Source: Streptomyces radicis | GTDB taxonomy: Bacteria > Actinomycetota > Actinomycetes > Streptomycetales > Streptomycetaceae | DNA: 64,000 bases | Assembly (NCBI RefSeq): GCF_003626575.1 | Contig: NZ_RBDY01000002.1 | Coordinates: forward strand, 248,001-312,000 | Direction: 5' to 3' | Shown: positions 52,400-62,791 of the stretch, one piece after another | Position numbering within the stretch: position 1 is the first letter of the stretch | Layout of the letters: each line of letters begins with the position of its first letter | The notes under the pieces: generated by a model | What the model was told of the DNA's origin: nothing | Databases searched by the model: none | What the model saw: the letters and a program-made list of their open reading frames with translations, nothing else | Program-made: the position numbers and the translations under genes

Positions 52400-52948
52400 A
52401 TGTCCATGTGGGACAGGATCAAGGACTCCGCGAAGAGTCGGACCGGCTCACGCCCCGGCGGTCTGGGCGGCTCGGGCTCGCGCCCCGGCTCCGGCGGGGG
52501 CGGCGGCGGGGGTTCACAGCTCGTGAGCGCCTTCAAGAACCAGCTGGCGTCCATGAAGACCGAGTTGAAGAGCGGCGGCTTCCGGGACGCCAGCATGGCG
52601 ATGTGCGCGCTGGTCGCCGCCGCCGACGGGACGGTGGACGCGGCGGAGCGGCAGCGCGTCGAGTCGCTCATCGTGAGCAACGAAGTCCTCCAGAACTTCC
52701 CGGCGGACTCGCTGCGTCAGCGGTTCAACAAGCACGTGGACCAGCTCGTGTCGAACTTCCCGGTCGGCAAGGGCACCGTGATGCAGGAGATCGCCAAGGT
52801 GCAGAAGAAGCCGATGGAGGCGCGCGCCGTCATCCAGACCGGCATCGTGATCGCGGGCGCCGACGGGTACTTCTCGCAGAGCGAGCAGCAGGTGATCCGC
52901 GAGGTGTGCGCGACGCTGGGCATCTCCCCGACGGAGTTCAACCTGTAG
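52400..52948 (+). CDS. TerB-like tellurite resistance protein
   Basis: A 182-residue protein with a Gly/Ser/Arg/Pro-rich, low-complexity N-terminus (about residues 10-40, SGSRPGSGGGGGGG) and a TerB helical domain (about 60-180; AMCALVAAADGTVDAAERQRVESLI and IVIAGADGYFSQSEQQVIREVC). The paired acidic DGxxxxAE/DGYFSQSE motifs are the metal-binding sites of TerB. It may couple to TerD-type stress systems; no ter operon lies near it. ATG 52400 has CGAGG eight bases upstream. Confidence 0.85.
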   Translation: MSMWDRIKDSAKSRTGSRPGGLGGSGSRPGSGGGGGGGSQLVSAFKNQLASMKTELKSGGFRDASMAMCALVAAADGTVDAAERQRVESLIVSNEVLQNFPADSLRQRFNKHVDQLVSNFPVGKGTVMQEIAKVQKKPMEARAVIQTGIVIAGADGYFSQSEQQVIREVCATLGISPTEFNL

Positions 52949-53502
52949 CGCGCGCCTCCGGCCTCCGGCCTCCGGCGATTCGACGCGGCCCGGCCTGACG
53001 GCCGGAGGCCGGACAACGCACACGTCGTGCGTCCCGGCCTCACCGGCCGAGAAAGGGCCAAAGGCGGGCAACGCCCACCGGCCACGTGGCGGCCAACGCC
53101 CGTGCCGCGCCCGGCACATACCGGCCGCCCGGCCGGGGAAAGGGCCGGGGCCGGGTGTCGAGAGCACCGACCGGTGGGCTCACGGCCACGAGGCCGGGGT
53201 GAAGGTCCCCTCGCAGAGGGGCACTTCACCCCGGCCTCGGCCGTCCCCGGCACCCGCCCGGAGCGCAGTCCGCCCGAAGGGCAACGCCACGCGCCCGGAG
53301 GGCAGTCCGGTACCCGCCCGGAGGGCAACCCACCCAAGGGGCAACCCGCGCGAAGAGCAACCGGCCCGAAGGGCTACTTGCCCGAAGGGCAACGCCGCGC
53401 GCCCGGAGGGCGCTCCGCCCCACGCCCGACAAACACCCCGCCACACGCCGAACAACACCACCCCGCGCGCCCGGAGGGCGCTCCGGTACCCGCCCGGAGG
53501 GC
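52949..53502. repeat. Repeat island 3 between convergent genes
   Basis: No gene is supported in these 554 bases. From about 53260 the sequence consists of alternating CGCCCGGAGGGC and CCCGAAGGGCAAC units (eight or more copies together), and near 52955-52978 there are tandem CGGCCTCCGG units. A strong hairpin sits at 53189-53239. Confidence 0.8.
53189..53239. terminator. 24-bp-arm hairpin between convergent TerB and aspS
   Basis: Arms 53189-53212 and 53216-53239 pair at all but two positions around a GCA loop. The core GGCCGGGGTGAAG pairs with CTTCACCCCGGCC. Placed between convergent genes, it probably terminates transcription from both sides. Confidence 0.8.
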
Positions 53503-55269
53503 CTACTTGCGGCGCAAGCCGATGTGCAGCTCGCGCAGCCTCGCCTCGTCCACCGCGCTCGGGGCGCCCATCAGGAGGTCCTGCGCGTTGCCGTTGAGGG
53601 GGAACGCGATCGTCTCGCGGATGTTCGGCTCGTCCGCGAGCAGCATCACGATCCGGTCGATGCCGGGGGCGATCCCGCCGTGCGGCGGGGCGCCGTAGCG
53701 GAACGCCCGCAGCATCCCGCCGAACTCACGCTCCACCTGCTCCCTGCTGTACCCGGCGATGCCGAACGCCTTGTACATGATGTCGGGCTCGTGGTTCCTG
53801 ATGGCGCCGGACGACAGCTCCGTGCCGTTGCACACGATGTCGTACTGCCACGCCAGCACGTCGAGCGGGTCCTTGCCCTCGAGCGCCTCGATGCCGCCCT
53901 GCGGCATCGAGAAGGGGTTGTGGGAGAACTCGATCGCGCCGGTCTCGTCGTTCCGCTCGAACATCGGGAAGTCGACGATCCAGCAGAAGCGGAAGACGTT
54001 CTCCTCGAAGTGCCCCGCGCGCCTGGCCGCCTCGACCCGCACCGCGCCCATGACGCGCGACACCTCGTCGTACGCGCCCGCGCCGAAGAACACCGCCGTG
54101 CCGGGGCCCGCGTCCAGGCGGGCCAGCAGCGCGGCCACGTCGTCCTCGGTGAGGAACTTGGCGATCGGCCCGGTCAGCGCCCGGTCCTCGCCCACCCGCA
54201 CCCACGCGAGCCCGGCCGCGCCGAGCGACACCGCGAACTCGCCCAGCTGGTCGAAGAAACGCCGCGGCTGCCCCGCCGTGTCGGGCACGGCCAGCGCGCG
54301 CACGTGCTTGCCCGCGAACGCCTTGAAGCCGGAGCCCGCGAACACGTCGGAGACATCGGTGAGTTCGAGCGTGGCCCGCAGATCCGGCTTGTCCGAGCCG
54401 TACTTCTCCATCGCCTCGCGGAACGGGATCCGCGGGAACGGCGACGTGACGTGCCGCCCCCCGCCGAACTCCTCGAACAGCTCGGTCATCACCTTCTCGA
54501 TGACCCCGAAGACGTCCTCCTGCTCGACAAAGCTCATCTCGACGTCGAGCTGGTAGAACTCGCCCGGCGAACGGTCGGCGCGCGCGTCCTCGTCGCGGAA
54601 GCACGGCGCGATCTGGAAGTACCGGTCGAAGCCCGCGATCATCAGCAGCTGCTTGAACTGCTGCGGCGCCTGCGGCAACGCGTAGAAATGGCCCGGGTGC
54701 AGCCGCGAGGGCACGAGGAAGTCGCGCGCGCCCTCGGGCGAGGTCGCGGACAGGATCGGGGTGGCCAGCTCGTTGAACCCCAGGGCCGTCATCTTGTGCC
54801 GGACGGCGGCGATGACGGCGGAGCGCAGCATGATGTTCCGGTGCATGCGCTCCCGGCGCAGGTCGAGGAAGCGGTACTCGAGGCGGCGCTCCTCGTTCAC
54901 GCCGTCCTCGGTGTTGATGGTGAACGGCACCTGCTCGGCGCCGCCGAGCACCTCGACCTCGGCGACCTCGACCTCGATCTCGCCCGTGGGCAGCTCGGCG
55001 TTGACGTTCTCCGCGCCGCGGCCGACCACGCGGCCGTCGACCCGGATCACCGTCTCCTTCGCCAGCGAGCCGAGCCGCTCGTCCACGGCCGCGCCGCCCG
55101 GCGTCTCGGGGCGCACGACGAGCTGGGTGATGCCGTGGTGGTCACGCAGGTCGACGAAGAGGATGCCGCCCAGATTCCGGCGGTTGTGCAGCCAGCCGGA
55201 GAGCCGCACCTCCTCGCCGATGTCCGCGGAGCGCAGCTCGCCGCAGGTGTGGGACCGGTACCGATGCAT
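53503..55269 (-). CDS. aspS: Aspartyl-tRNA synthetase
   Basis: A 588-residue bacterial-type class IIb synthetase that charges tRNA-Asp. The N-terminal OB fold begins [30 protein letters not shown]; motif 2 is [26 protein letters not shown], with the FRDE Arg that holds the alpha-phosphate; the GAD insertion domain lies in the middle (about 290-420); motif 3 is [18 protein letters not shown]. Length and order are standard for the bacterial enzyme. It faces repeat island 3 and diverges from the SpoIIE-type phosphatase. This is a housekeeping gene and a useful anchor for gene-order comparison. Confidence 0.97.
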   Translation of the reverse strand: MHRYRSHTCGELRSADIGEEVRLSGWLHNRRNLGGILFVDLRDHHGITQLVVRPETPGGAAVDERLGSLAKETVIRVDGRVVGRGAENVNAELPTGEIEVEVAEVEVLGGAEQVPFTINTEDGVNEERRLEYRFLDLRRERMHRNIMLRSAVIAAVRHKMTALGFNELATPILSATSPEGARDFLVPSRLHPGHFYALPQAPQQFKQLLMIAGFDRYFQIAPCFRDEDARADRSPGEFYQLDVEMSFVEQEDVFGVIEKVMTELFEEFGGGRHVTSPFPRIPFREAMEKYGSDKPDLRATLELTDVSDVFAGSGFKAFAGKHVRALAVPDTAGQPRRFFDQLGEFAVSLGAAGLAWVRVGEDRALTGPIAKFLTEDDVAALLARLDAGPGTAVFFGAGAYDEVSRVMGAVRVEAARRAGHFEENVFRFCWIVDFPMFERNDETGAIEFSHNPFSMPQGGIEALEGKDPLDVLAWQYDIVCNGTELSSGAIRNHEPDIMYKAFGIAGYSREQVEREFGGMLRAFRYGAPPHGGIAPGIDRIVMLLADEPNIRETIAFPLNGNAQDLLMGAPSAVDEARLRELHIGLRRK

Positions 55270-55395
55270 CGTTCATCCAAGTCGTCGGTCGAGTCGTGTC
55301 AACGGGCCTTTCAGGGTACCGTCGCCGCCCTTCCCCACCGTCCCGGCCCAACCCCGCTGGCCGCGCGGCGACATATCGCCCTAAAGTCGCTGAAT

Positions 55396-57498
55396 ATGCG
55401 CACCGAGGATGTGCTCGCGACCTCCGAGACCGGCGTGTGGACATGGGACGGCGCCCGCGGGGTGATCGCCTTGGACGCGGTCGCGGCCGGGCTCCTCGGG
55501 CTGCCGGAGGAGGCGGTGACGCTCCCCGAGTCGGCGGTGCGCGCCCGGCTGGCCACCGAGGACATCATCGAGACCGAGCGCGTGCTCGCGGTGGCCGAGT
55601 CGGAGGGGCGGGTGACCGAGGTCAGACAGCGGGTCATCGGCGAGGACGGCACGGTCCTGCGGACCATCAGGTCGCGGCTGCGGCCGATCCGCGACGGTCG
55701 GCCCGCGGTGGACGGCATCACCAACGGCATGGTGGGCACGATGGCGGAGGTCCCGGCCGCCCCTGGGCGCCCCGCCTCGATGGAGTGGGACTGGCGGCGC
55801 GCGCGGGAGGCGTTCGTCCTCGACGCGGGCCAGGCCCTGTCGGAGGCGCACACGAGCAAGGACGTGATGCGGGTCGCGGGCTCGCTCGCGATGCCGGGCT
55901 TCACGCCCGACGGGGTCGCCGTGTTCGTGCAGGAGGGCGACGAGATCCAGCTCGCCGACTACCACGGCGCGTACCTGGACGGCATGGAGGACCGCTACCC
56001 CATGCCGATCGACCGCTCCTACCCGGCGGCCGACGTGCTGCGCACGGGGCGCGCGGTGTATCTGGCCACGCCCGACGAGTACGAGCGGCAGTACCCCGAG
56101 ACATTTCAGTGGGTGAGGCACTTCGAACGCTGCTCGTGGGCGTATCTGCCGCTCGTGGTGGCGGGCCGGGTGACCGGGGTGTGGCTGGTGGCGTTCTCGA
56201 CGCCCGTGGGGTTCACGATCGAGGACAGGTCGCTCCTGTCGACGATCGCCCGGCTGCTGGCGCAGGCCCTGTCGCGCGCGTTCCTCCAGGACACCGAGCG
56301 CGAGCTGGCGGCGGACCTCCAGCACACGATGCGGCCCGGGCCCGCGCCCGGCGTGCCGGGGATGCAGATCGCGACGCGGTATGTGCCGACCGGCGGGGGG
56401 CTGCGGGTCGGCGGCGACTGGTACGACGTGATCCCGCTGCCCTCGGGGCGGGTGGCGCTGATCATCGGCGACGTGCAGGGGCACGACGTGCGGGCGGCGG
56501 CGGTGATGGCGCAGCTGAGGATCGTGCTGCGGGCGTACGCGTCGGAGGGCCACCACCCGGACGCGGTGCTGTCGCGCGCGTCGCGGTTCCTTTCGGGGCT
56601 GACGGCGGAGCCGGATCCGGCGTTCGGGGAGTCGAGGTTCGCGACGTGCCTGTACGCGGAGGTCGATCCTTCGACGGGAACGCTGGAGATCGCGCGCGCC
56701 GGGCACCTGGACCCGGCGATGGTGCTCGAGGACGGCACGATGGTGACGCGGCCGACGGCGGGCGGGCTGCCGTTGGGCGTCACGGGCCAGGAGGACTACC
56801 CCACGACGCGGCTGATCCTCCAGCCGGGCGAGACGCTGCTGCTGTGCACGGACGGGCTGATCGAGACGGGCAAGCACGACATGGAGACCGGCTGGGCGCG
56901 GCTGCGCAAGGCGGTCGAAGGCGCGGGCGGGCTCAAGCTCGACGACCTGGCCGACACGCTCGTCGAAACGGTGCAGGGCGGGCGCGCGCCACGGCCCGGC
57001 GACGCGGCGCCGTCGGGGGAGCGGGACCTGGACGACATCGCGCTGGTGCTGTTGCGCCGGACTTCGGCGGCGCGGGCGGGACCCCCCGGGGGCGCGCCGG
57101 TGCGGCGCGTGGTGCTGACGATCGCGCAGTCGGAGCCCGCGCGGATCGCGGAGGCGCGCGACCAGCTCGCGGCGCTGCTGCACGACTGGACGCATCAGGA
57201 ACGGCTCTCGGACGCGGTGCTGATGCTGTCGGAGGTCGTGACGAACGTGCTGACGCACACGGACGGCGACGCGCTGCTCGTCGCCGAGCTGAGCGGGTCG
57301 ACGGGCGACCGCCTGCTACGGGTCGAGGTCAGCGACCCGAGCGACGAGCCCCCGCACCGCCGCGACCCCGGCGAGCTCGCCTCGTCGGGGCGGGGCCTGC
57401 TGCTGATGGACTCGCTGTCCGACGCGTGGGGCTATGCGCCGAGGGGCGCGGGCAAGACGACGTGGTTCGAACTCCACGAGGCGGCCTCCGGCGGTTGA
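55396..57498 (+). CDS. SpoIIE-type PP2C phosphatase with PAS/GAF and anti-sigma-like ATPase domain
   Basis: A 700-residue regulatory protein. The N-terminal PAS-like segment (TGVWTWDGARGVIALDAVAAGLLGL, VREVRQRVIGEDG-like) is followed by a GAF domain (about 150-290), a SpoIIE phosphatase (about 320-520; GGDWYDVIPLPSGRVALIIGDVQGHD, and CTDGLIETGKHD) and a C-terminal GHKL ATPase like RsbW/SpoIIAB (about 545-695; LMLSEVVTNVLTHTDGDALLVAEL, GRGLLLMDSLSDAWG). Both phosphatase and kinase-like partner modules are on one chain, a common Streptomyces design for partner-switching sigma-factor control. ATG 55396 lacks a clear ribosome site. Confidence 0.88.
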   Translation: MRTEDVLATSETGVWTWDGARGVIALDAVAAGLLGLPEEAVTLPESAVRARLATEDIIETERVLAVAESEGRVTEVRQRVIGEDGTVLRTIRSRLRPIRDGRPAVDGITNGMVGTMAEVPAAPGRPASMEWDWRRAREAFVLDAGQALSEAHTSKDVMRVAGSLAMPGFTPDGVAVFVQEGDEIQLADYHGAYLDGMEDRYPMPIDRSYPAADVLRTGRAVYLATPDEYERQYPETFQWVRHFERCSWAYLPLVVAGRVTGVWLVAFSTPVGFTIEDRSLLSTIARLLAQALSRAFLQDTERELAADLQHTMRPGPAPGVPGMQIATRYVPTGGGLRVGGDWYDVIPLPSGRVALIIGDVQGHDVRAAAVMAQLRIVLRAYASEGHHPDAVLSRASRFLSGLTAEPDPAFGESRFATCLYAEVDPSTGTLEIARAGHLDPAMVLEDGTMVTRPTAGGLPLGVTGQEDYPTTRLILQPGETLLLCTDGLIETGKHDMETGWARLRKAVEGAGGLKLDDLADTLVETVQGGRAPRPGDAAPSGERDLDDIALVLLRRTSAARAGPPGGAPVRRVVLTIAQSEPARIAEARDQLAALLHDWTHQERLSDAVLMLSEVVTNVLTHTDGDALLVAELSGSTGDRLLRVEVSDPSDEPPHRRDPGELASSGRGLLLMDSLSDAWGYAPRGAGKTTWFELHEAASGG

Positions 57499-57929
57499 GC
57501 CGCGGCGCTTCGCGCCGGGTTTCTTCCCCACCCACCCGCCCTTCCCGAGCGCTCCGCGCCGGGACGTGCGCCTATCGGCGCTCCGCGCCTCGGCGCCGGA
57601 ACACGAGCTTCGCCGCGCCGGGCGGTGCGATGAGGCGCTCCCGCGCCGGGGGGCGCGCCCGGAGAGGTTCGCGCCGAGCGCGCGAGGGCCGAGGGCCCGG
57701 CGCGCGCCCGCCGGACCGCCCGTGCGCGAGCTACGCCCGCCACCGGAACACGCGCTTCGCCGCGCCGGGCTCGCGCCGAGGCGCGGAGCGCCGAGGGGGC
57801 GAGGGCTCCCGGGGAGCGGGGCGCAGCCCCGCGACCCCGTGTTCCGACGCGGAGCGTCCGGGAAGGGTGGGTGGGTGGGGAAAAGAACCCGGCGCGAAGC
57901 GCCGCGCGCAGGCTACTCGCAGAGATGGG
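57499..57929. repeat. Repeat island 4 between convergent genes, bounded by long inverted repeats
   Basis: No gene is supported. The ends form a long inverted repeat: 57501-57558 pairs with 57848-57906 with about five mismatches, including GGCGCTTCGCGCCGGGTT against AACCCGGCGCGAAGCGCC. The interior is made of GCGCTCCGCGCC and similar palindromic units, and a 27-bp direct repeat (CCGGAACACG...CGCCGCGCCGGG) occurs at about 57597 and 57741. Confidence 0.8.
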
Positions 57930-58877
57930 TCACTCCGGGACACGCCCGAGGCGCCCCGCCTGGAAGTCCTCGAAGGCCTGCACAAGCTCCGCGTGCGTGT
58001 TCATCACGAACGGCCCGTAGTGCGCGACCGGTTCGCCGATGGGGCGGCCGCCGAGCAGCAGCAGCTCGAGCGACGGCGTGTGCGCGTCCTGGCTCGGGTC
58101 CGCCCTGAACGTCACCGACCCGCCGGACCCGAAGACCGCCGTCTGACCCGTGGCGATCGGGCGGCGGTCGGGGCCGACCCCGCCGCGGCCCGCGAGCACG
58201 TAGCCGAGGGCGTTGAAGTCCTGCCGCCACGGCAGCGTGACCTCGGCGCCAGGGGCGACCGTCGCGTGGATCATCGTGATCGGCGTGTGCGTGATGCCGG
58301 GCCCACCGTGGCCGTCGAGCTCACCCGCGATGAGCCGCAGGAGCGCGCCGCCGTCCTCGTTGGTCAGCAGCGTGATGTTGCCGCCGCCGATGTCCTGGTA
58401 GCGGGGGCTGGTCATCTTGTCGGCGGACGGCAGGTTCACCCACAGCTGCACGCCGTGGAACAGGCCGCCCGACATGACGAGCGACTCCGGCGGCGCCTCG
58501 ATGTGCAGCAGCCCCGAGCCCGCCGTCATCCACTGGGTGTCGCCGTCGCCGATGACGCCGCCGCCGCCCTGGGAGTCCTGGTGCACGAACGTCCCGTCCA
58601 TCAGATAGGTGACGGTCTCGAAGCCGCGGTGCGGATGCCACGGAGTGCCCTTGGGCTCGCCCGGCGCGTACTCCACCTCGCCCATCTGGTCCATCATGAT
58701 GAACGGGTCGAGCACGCGGTGGTTGATCCCCGCGAACGCCCTGCGCACGGGGAAGCCCTCGCCCTCGTAGCCGGAGGGCGCGGTGGTCACGGCGCGCACC
58801 GGCCTGGCCGCCGTGGTGAGCGCGGGCGTGGTGACGCGCGGCAGGGTCAGGGGGTTCTCGACGGTGATCGCGGGCAT
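57930..58877 (-). CDS. Pirin family protein
   Basis: A 315-residue bicupin. The N-terminal cupin has the pirin metal-site region DPFIMMDQMGEVEYAPGEPKGTPWHPHRGFETVTYLMDG (His and Glu ligands within HPHRGFETV) and GDTQWMTAGSGLLHIE; the C-terminal pirin domain has TMIHATVAPGAEVTLPW. Bacterial pirins act as quercetin dioxygenases or as redox regulators of central metabolism. ATG 58877 has GAGGAGG six bases upstream. It is convergent with the phosphatase gene across island 4. Confidence 0.9.
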   Translation of the reverse strand: MPAITVENPLTLPRVTTPALTTAARPVRAVTTAPSGYEGEGFPVRRAFAGINHRVLDPFIMMDQMGEVEYAPGEPKGTPWHPHRGFETVTYLMDGTFVHQDSQGGGGVIGDGDTQWMTAGSGLLHIEAPPESLVMSGGLFHGVQLWVNLPSADKMTSPRYQDIGGGNITLLTNEDGGALLRLIAGELDGHGGPGITHTPITMIHATVAPGAEVTLPWRQDFNALGYVLAGRGGVGPDRRPIATGQTAVFGSGGSVTFRADPSQDAHTPSLELLLLGGRPIGEPVAHYGPFVMNTHAELVQAFEDFQAGRLGRVPE

Positions 58878-58973
58878 GGCGTCCTCCTCGGCGGATGCCA
58901 ACAGGATAGTTGAACGGTGAACAGTGGTCGAGGGGCCCGCATTCCCCGCCCCGCCCCAGGGCCGCCCCGCGGG

Positions 58974-59459
58974 CTACCCGTACAGCCGTCGCATCGTGTA
59001 GTCGACCATCTCCTCCACGGACTTGGCGTCGAGCACGATCCGGTGCTCGCCCTCCATGTCGAGCGCGAAGCCGTAGCCCGTCGGCAGCAGGTCGAGCACC
59101 TCGCCGCCGGTCACCGTGAAGTAGCGCGACTCCTTGCCCGCGTAGCGGCGCAGCTCCTTGAGCGACGTGAACAGCGGGATCACCGGCTGCTGGGTGTTGT
59201 GCAGCGCGAGGAATCCGGGGTTCTCGCCGCGCGGGCAGTAGATCTTGGCGCCCAGGAAGATGTCGTGGAACTCGTCGCTCGCCATCGCGCCCGAGGTGTA
59301 CGCCCTGAGCGCGTCCGCCAGCGAGGGGGGCGCGGGCGGAGCCGAGGGCGCCGACTGCTCGGGATAGAGCTGCTGGCCGCCGTATCCGGCCGCCGCGGGC
59401 TGCTGCTGGCCCCCGTAGGGCTGCTGTCCGGCGTACCCGGACTGGTCGTAGCCGTACAT
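58974..59459 (-). CDS. SseB family protein with Gln/Gly/Tyr-rich N-terminus
   Basis: A 161-residue protein. The first 50 residues are low complexity (MYGYDQSGYAGQQPYGGQQQ), as in disordered Streptomyces membrane-associated proteins. The rest is an SseB-like domain (LADALRAYTSGAMASDEFHDIFLGAKIYCP, then PVIPLFTSLKELRRYAG, LDLLPTGYGFALD). Its role in actinobacteria is not known. ATG 59459 is chosen because the family starts at the Tyr/Gln-rich part. It diverges from the acyl-CoA dehydrogenase gene. Confidence 0.78.
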   Translation of the reverse strand: MYGYDQSGYAGQQPYGGQQQPAAAGYGGQQLYPEQSAPSAPPAPPSLADALRAYTSGAMASDEFHDIFLGAKIYCPRGENPGFLALHNTQQPVIPLFTSLKELRRYAGKESRYFTVTGGEVLDLLPTGYGFALDMEGEHRIVLDAKSVEEMVDYTMRRLYG

Positions 59460-59569
59460 GTGAGAAAGAGTACTGACCCACAGGTGGCCTGATTCAGCTT
59501 GCTTCTTATTACCGATGGGTAGCATCATGGTGTTACCAGCCGGTACCCGACACGTACGGAGTCGTCGCC

Positions 59570-61399
59570 ATGGGGCACTACAAGTCGAATCTCCGCGACA
59601 TCGAGTTCAACCTGTTCGAGGTCCTCGGCCGCGACGCGGTGTACGGGACGGGTCCCTTCGGCGACCTCGACACCGACACCGCCAAGAGCATGCTCACGGA
59701 GATCGCGCGCCTGGCCGAGGGCGAGCTCGCGGCCTCGTACGCCGAGTCGGACCGCACGCCGCCCGTCTTCGACCCCGAGACGCACACCGCGCCCGTGCCC
59801 GAGGCGTTCAGGAAGAGCTTCCGCGCGTACATGGACGCCGAGTGGTGGCGCATGTCCATCGGCGAGGAGCTGGGCGGCCTCACCGCGCCGCGCTCGCTGA
59901 TCTGGGCCGCGGGCGAGCAGGTCCTGGGTGCGAATCCGGCCATCTGGATGTATGCGTCGGGGCCGACGTTCGGGCGCGTGCTGTACGACGAGGGCACCGA
60001 GGAGCAGCGGAAGATCGCGCGGCTCATGGTGGACCGCCGGTGGGGCTCCACGATGGTGCTCACCGAGCCCGACGCGGGCTCCGACGTGGGCGCGGGCCGG
60101 GCCAAGGCGATCCGCCAGGAGGACGGCACCTGGCACATCGAGGGCGTCAAGCGCTTCATCACGTCGGGCGAGCACGACCTGACGGAGAACATCGTGCATT
60201 ACGTGCTGGCCCGCCCCGAGGGCCACGGCCCCGGCACCAAGGGGCTCTCGCTCTTCATCGTCCCGAAGTTCGACTTCGACTGGGACACCGGCGCCCTCGG
60301 CGAGCGGAACGGCGTGTACGCCACGAACATCGAGCACAAGATGGGCCTCAAGGTGTCCAACACGTGCGAGATGACCTTCGGCGCCCATGGCCGCCCGGCC
60401 AAGGGCTGGCTGCTCGGCGAGAAGCACGACGGCATCCGCCAGATGTTCAAGATCATCGAGTTCGCGCGGATGATGGTCGGCACCAAGGCGATCGCCACCC
60501 TCTCCACCGGCTACCTGAACGCCCTGGCCTACGCCAAGGAGCGCGTCCAGGGCCCCGACCTCACGCAGTTCGCGGACAAGACCGCCCCGCGCGTCACGAT
60601 CACGCACCACCCCGATGTGCGCCGCTCGCTCATGACGCAGAAGGCGTACGCCGAGGGCATGCGCGCCCTCGCGCTGTACACCGCGAGCGTCCAGGACGAG
60701 ATCCTGCTCAAGCGCGCCGCGGGCGAGGACGCCGCCGCCGCCGAGGCGCTGAACGATCTGCTGCTCCCCATCGTCAAGGGCTACGGCTCCGAGCGCTCCT
60801 ACGAGCAGCTGGCGCACTCCCTCCAGACGTTCGGCGGCTCGGGGTATCTCCAGGAGTACCCCGTCGAGCAGTACATCAGGGACGCCAAGATCGACACCCT
60901 CTACGAGGGCACCACCGCGATCCAGGGCCAGGACTTCTTCTTCCGCAAGATCGTGCGGAACGAGGGCGCCGCCCTCACCGCGCTCGCCGAGGAGATCAAG
61001 AAGTTCCTGGCCGAGGCGCCAGGCGGCGAGGAGCTGGCCGCCGCGCGGGACCAGCTCAGCAAGGCCGTGGGCGAGCTCGAGGCCACCGTCGGCGTGCTGC
61101 TGACCGACCTGGCCGCCACCGAGAAGGACGTCCGCGCCCTCTACAAGGTGGGCCTCAACACCACGTCGTTCCTCCTGGCCTCTGGCGATGTCGTCGTCGG
61201 CTACCTGCTGCTGCGCGGCGCCGCCGTGGCCGCCGCCAAGCTGCCGGGCGCGAGCCCGAAGGACACGGCGTTCTACCAGGGGAAGATCGCCGCGGCCCGG
61301 CACTTCGCGGCCACCGTGCTGCCCGCCGTCGCGGTGGCGAGGACCGTCGCGCAGACGACCGACCTCTCCCTGATGGACCTGGACGAAGCCGCCTTCTGA
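59570..61399 (+). CDS. Acyl-CoA dehydrogenase (FadE5-like, 600-residue type)
   Basis: A 609-residue flavoprotein for fatty acid beta-oxidation. It has an extended N-terminal domain, then [23 protein letters not shown] (FAD/substrate loop) and [24 protein letters not shown], a C-terminal helical domain with the region of the catalytic base [19 protein letters not shown], and a family-specific C-terminal extension ([25 protein letters not shown]...). Length fits the long mycobacterial/streptomycete class rather than the short 380-residue enzymes. A strong terminator hairpin follows at 61423-61460. Confidence 0.92.
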   Translation: MGHYKSNLRDIEFNLFEVLGRDAVYGTGPFGDLDTDTAKSMLTEIARLAEGELAASYAESDRTPPVFDPETHTAPVPEAFRKSFRAYMDAEWWRMSIGEELGGLTAPRSLIWAAGEQVLGANPAIWMYASGPTFGRVLYDEGTEEQRKIARLMVDRRWGSTMVLTEPDAGSDVGAGRAKAIRQEDGTWHIEGVKRFITSGEHDLTENIVHYVLARPEGHGPGTKGLSLFIVPKFDFDWDTGALGERNGVYATNIEHKMGLKVSNTCEMTFGAHGRPAKGWLLGEKHDGIRQMFKIIEFARMMVGTKAIATLSTGYLNALAYAKERVQGPDLTQFADKTAPRVTITHHPDVRRSLMTQKAYAEGMRALALYTASVQDEILLKRAAGEDAAAAEALNDLLLPIVKGYGSERSYEQLAHSLQTFGGSGYLQEYPVEQYIRDAKIDTLYEGTTAIQGQDFFFRKIVRNEGAALTALAEEIKKFLAEAPGGEELAAARDQLSKAVGELEATVGVLLTDLAATEKDVRALYKVGLNTTSFLLASGDVVVGYLLLRGAAVAAAKLPGASPKDTAFYQGKIAAARHFAATVLPAVAVARTVAQTTDLSLMDLDEAAF

Positions 61400-61422
61400 C
61401 CCGTTCCCCCCACCCCCCGGTG

Positions 61423-61460
61423 CCGCGGCCCCGCCCACACCCCCCCGGGCGGGGCCGCGG
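61423..61460 (+). terminator. Hairpin terminator after the acyl-CoA dehydrogenase gene
   Basis: CCGCGGCCCCGCCC (61423-61436) and GGGCGGGGCCGCGG (61447-61460) are perfect 14-bp arms with a 10-base C-rich loop. It is 24 bases after the stop. Confidence 0.85.
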
Positions 61461-61510
61461 CGGCGCGTGGGCACGGGTGGGGCTCTGGCGCACGTTCGTA
61501 TGCTGAAGAC

Positions 61511-62791
61511 ATGACTGCACCGTTCGACCGTGCCCACACGGATGACCTCATGGGTTTCCTCTCCGGCTCGCCGTCGCCGTACCACGCGGTGGCCAACGCC
61601 GCGGGGCGGCTGGAGAAGGCGGGGTTCCGGCAGGTCGACGAGACGGCCGCGTGGGACGGTGCGGCGGGCGGCAGGTTCGTGCTGCGCGGCGGGGCGCTGA
61701 TCGCCTGGTTCGTCCCCGAGGGCGCCGAGCCCGCCACCCCGTTCCGCGTCCTGGGCGCCCACACCGACTCCCCCAACCTCCGGATCAAGCCGGTGCCCGA
61801 CACGGGCCGCCTCGGCTGGAAGCAGCTGGCCGTCGAGATCTACGGCGGCACCCTGCTCAACACCTGGCTCGACCGCGACCTCGGCCTCTCGGGGCGGCTC
61901 GCCCTGCGCGACGGCTCCGACGTCCTCATCCACATCGACCGCCCCCTGCTGCGCGTCCCGCAGCTCGCCATCCACCTCGACCGCGGGGTCAACGACGGGC
62001 TCACCCTGGACCGCCAGCGCCACATGACGCCCATCTGGGGCCTGGGAACGCCGCGCGAGGGCGAGTTGATCGAGTTCCTGGCCGCCGAGGCGGGGCTCGA
62101 GGCGCGCGACGTCCTCGGCTGGGACCTCATGGCGCACAGCGTCGAGCCGCCCGCCTATCTGGGCCGGGGGCGTGAGCTGCTCGCGGGCCCGCGCATGGAC
62201 AACCTCATGTCCGTGCACGCCGCCACCGCCGCGCTGACCGCCGCCGCGGCGGGCGAGCCACGCCACATCCCGGTGCTCGCCGCGTTCGACCACGAGGAGA
62301 ACGGCAGCACGTCCGACACCGGCGCCGAAGGGCCCCTGCTCGGCACCGTGCTGCACCGCTCCGTGCACGCGCGCGGCGGCGGCTACGAGGAGCGGACCCG
62401 CGCCCTTGCCGGGTCGTTCTGCCTGTCATCGGACACCGGCCACGCCGTCCACCCCAACTACCCCGAGCGGCACGACCCCGACCACCACCCCAGGGCGGGC
62501 GGCGGCCCGATCCTCAAGGTCAACGTCAACCAGCGCTATGCCACCGAAGGGCGGGGCCGCGCCGAGTTCGCCGCCGCGTGTGAACGGGCTGGCGTGCCCT
62601 GGCAGTCGTTCGTGTCCAACAACGCCATGCCGTGCGGCACCACCATCGGGCCCATCACCGCCGCCCGGCACGGCATCGCCACCGTCGACGTCGGCGCCGC
62701 GATCCTCTCGATGCACTCGGCGCGCGAGCTGTGCGGGGCGGCCGACCCGTATCTGCTCGCCAACGCGATGACGGCGTTCCTGCTGCCCTGA
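61511..62791 (+). CDS. M18 family aminopeptidase
   Basis: A 426-residue zinc aminopeptidase, likely for N-terminal Asp/Glu peptides. The two-metal site is visible: VLGAHTDSPNLRIKP (His and Asp), DHEENGSTSDTGAEGPLL (the catalytic Glu pair), SSDTGHAVHPNYPERHDP and the late metal His in GIATVDVGAAILSMHSARELCG. All family residues are present and the length is standard. It has no signal peptide and acts in the cytoplasm. ATG 61511 is preceded by CTGAAGAC. Confidence 0.93.
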   Translation: MTAPFDRAHTDDLMGFLSGSPSPYHAVANAAGRLEKAGFRQVDETAAWDGAAGGRFVLRGGALIAWFVPEGAEPATPFRVLGAHTDSPNLRIKPVPDTGRLGWKQLAVEIYGGTLLNTWLDRDLGLSGRLALRDGSDVLIHIDRPLLRVPQLAIHLDRGVNDGLTLDRQRHMTPIWGLGTPREGELIEFLAAEAGLEARDVLGWDLMAHSVEPPAYLGRGRELLAGPRMDNLMSVHAATAALTAAAAGEPRHIPVLAAFDHEENGSTSDTGAEGPLLGTVLHRSVHARGGGYEERTRALAGSFCLSSDTGHAVHPNYPERHDPDHHPRAGGGPILKVNVNQRYATEGRGRAEFAAACERAGVPWQSFVSNNAMPCGTTIGPITAARHGIATVDVGAAILSMHSARELCGAADPYLLANAMTAFLLP

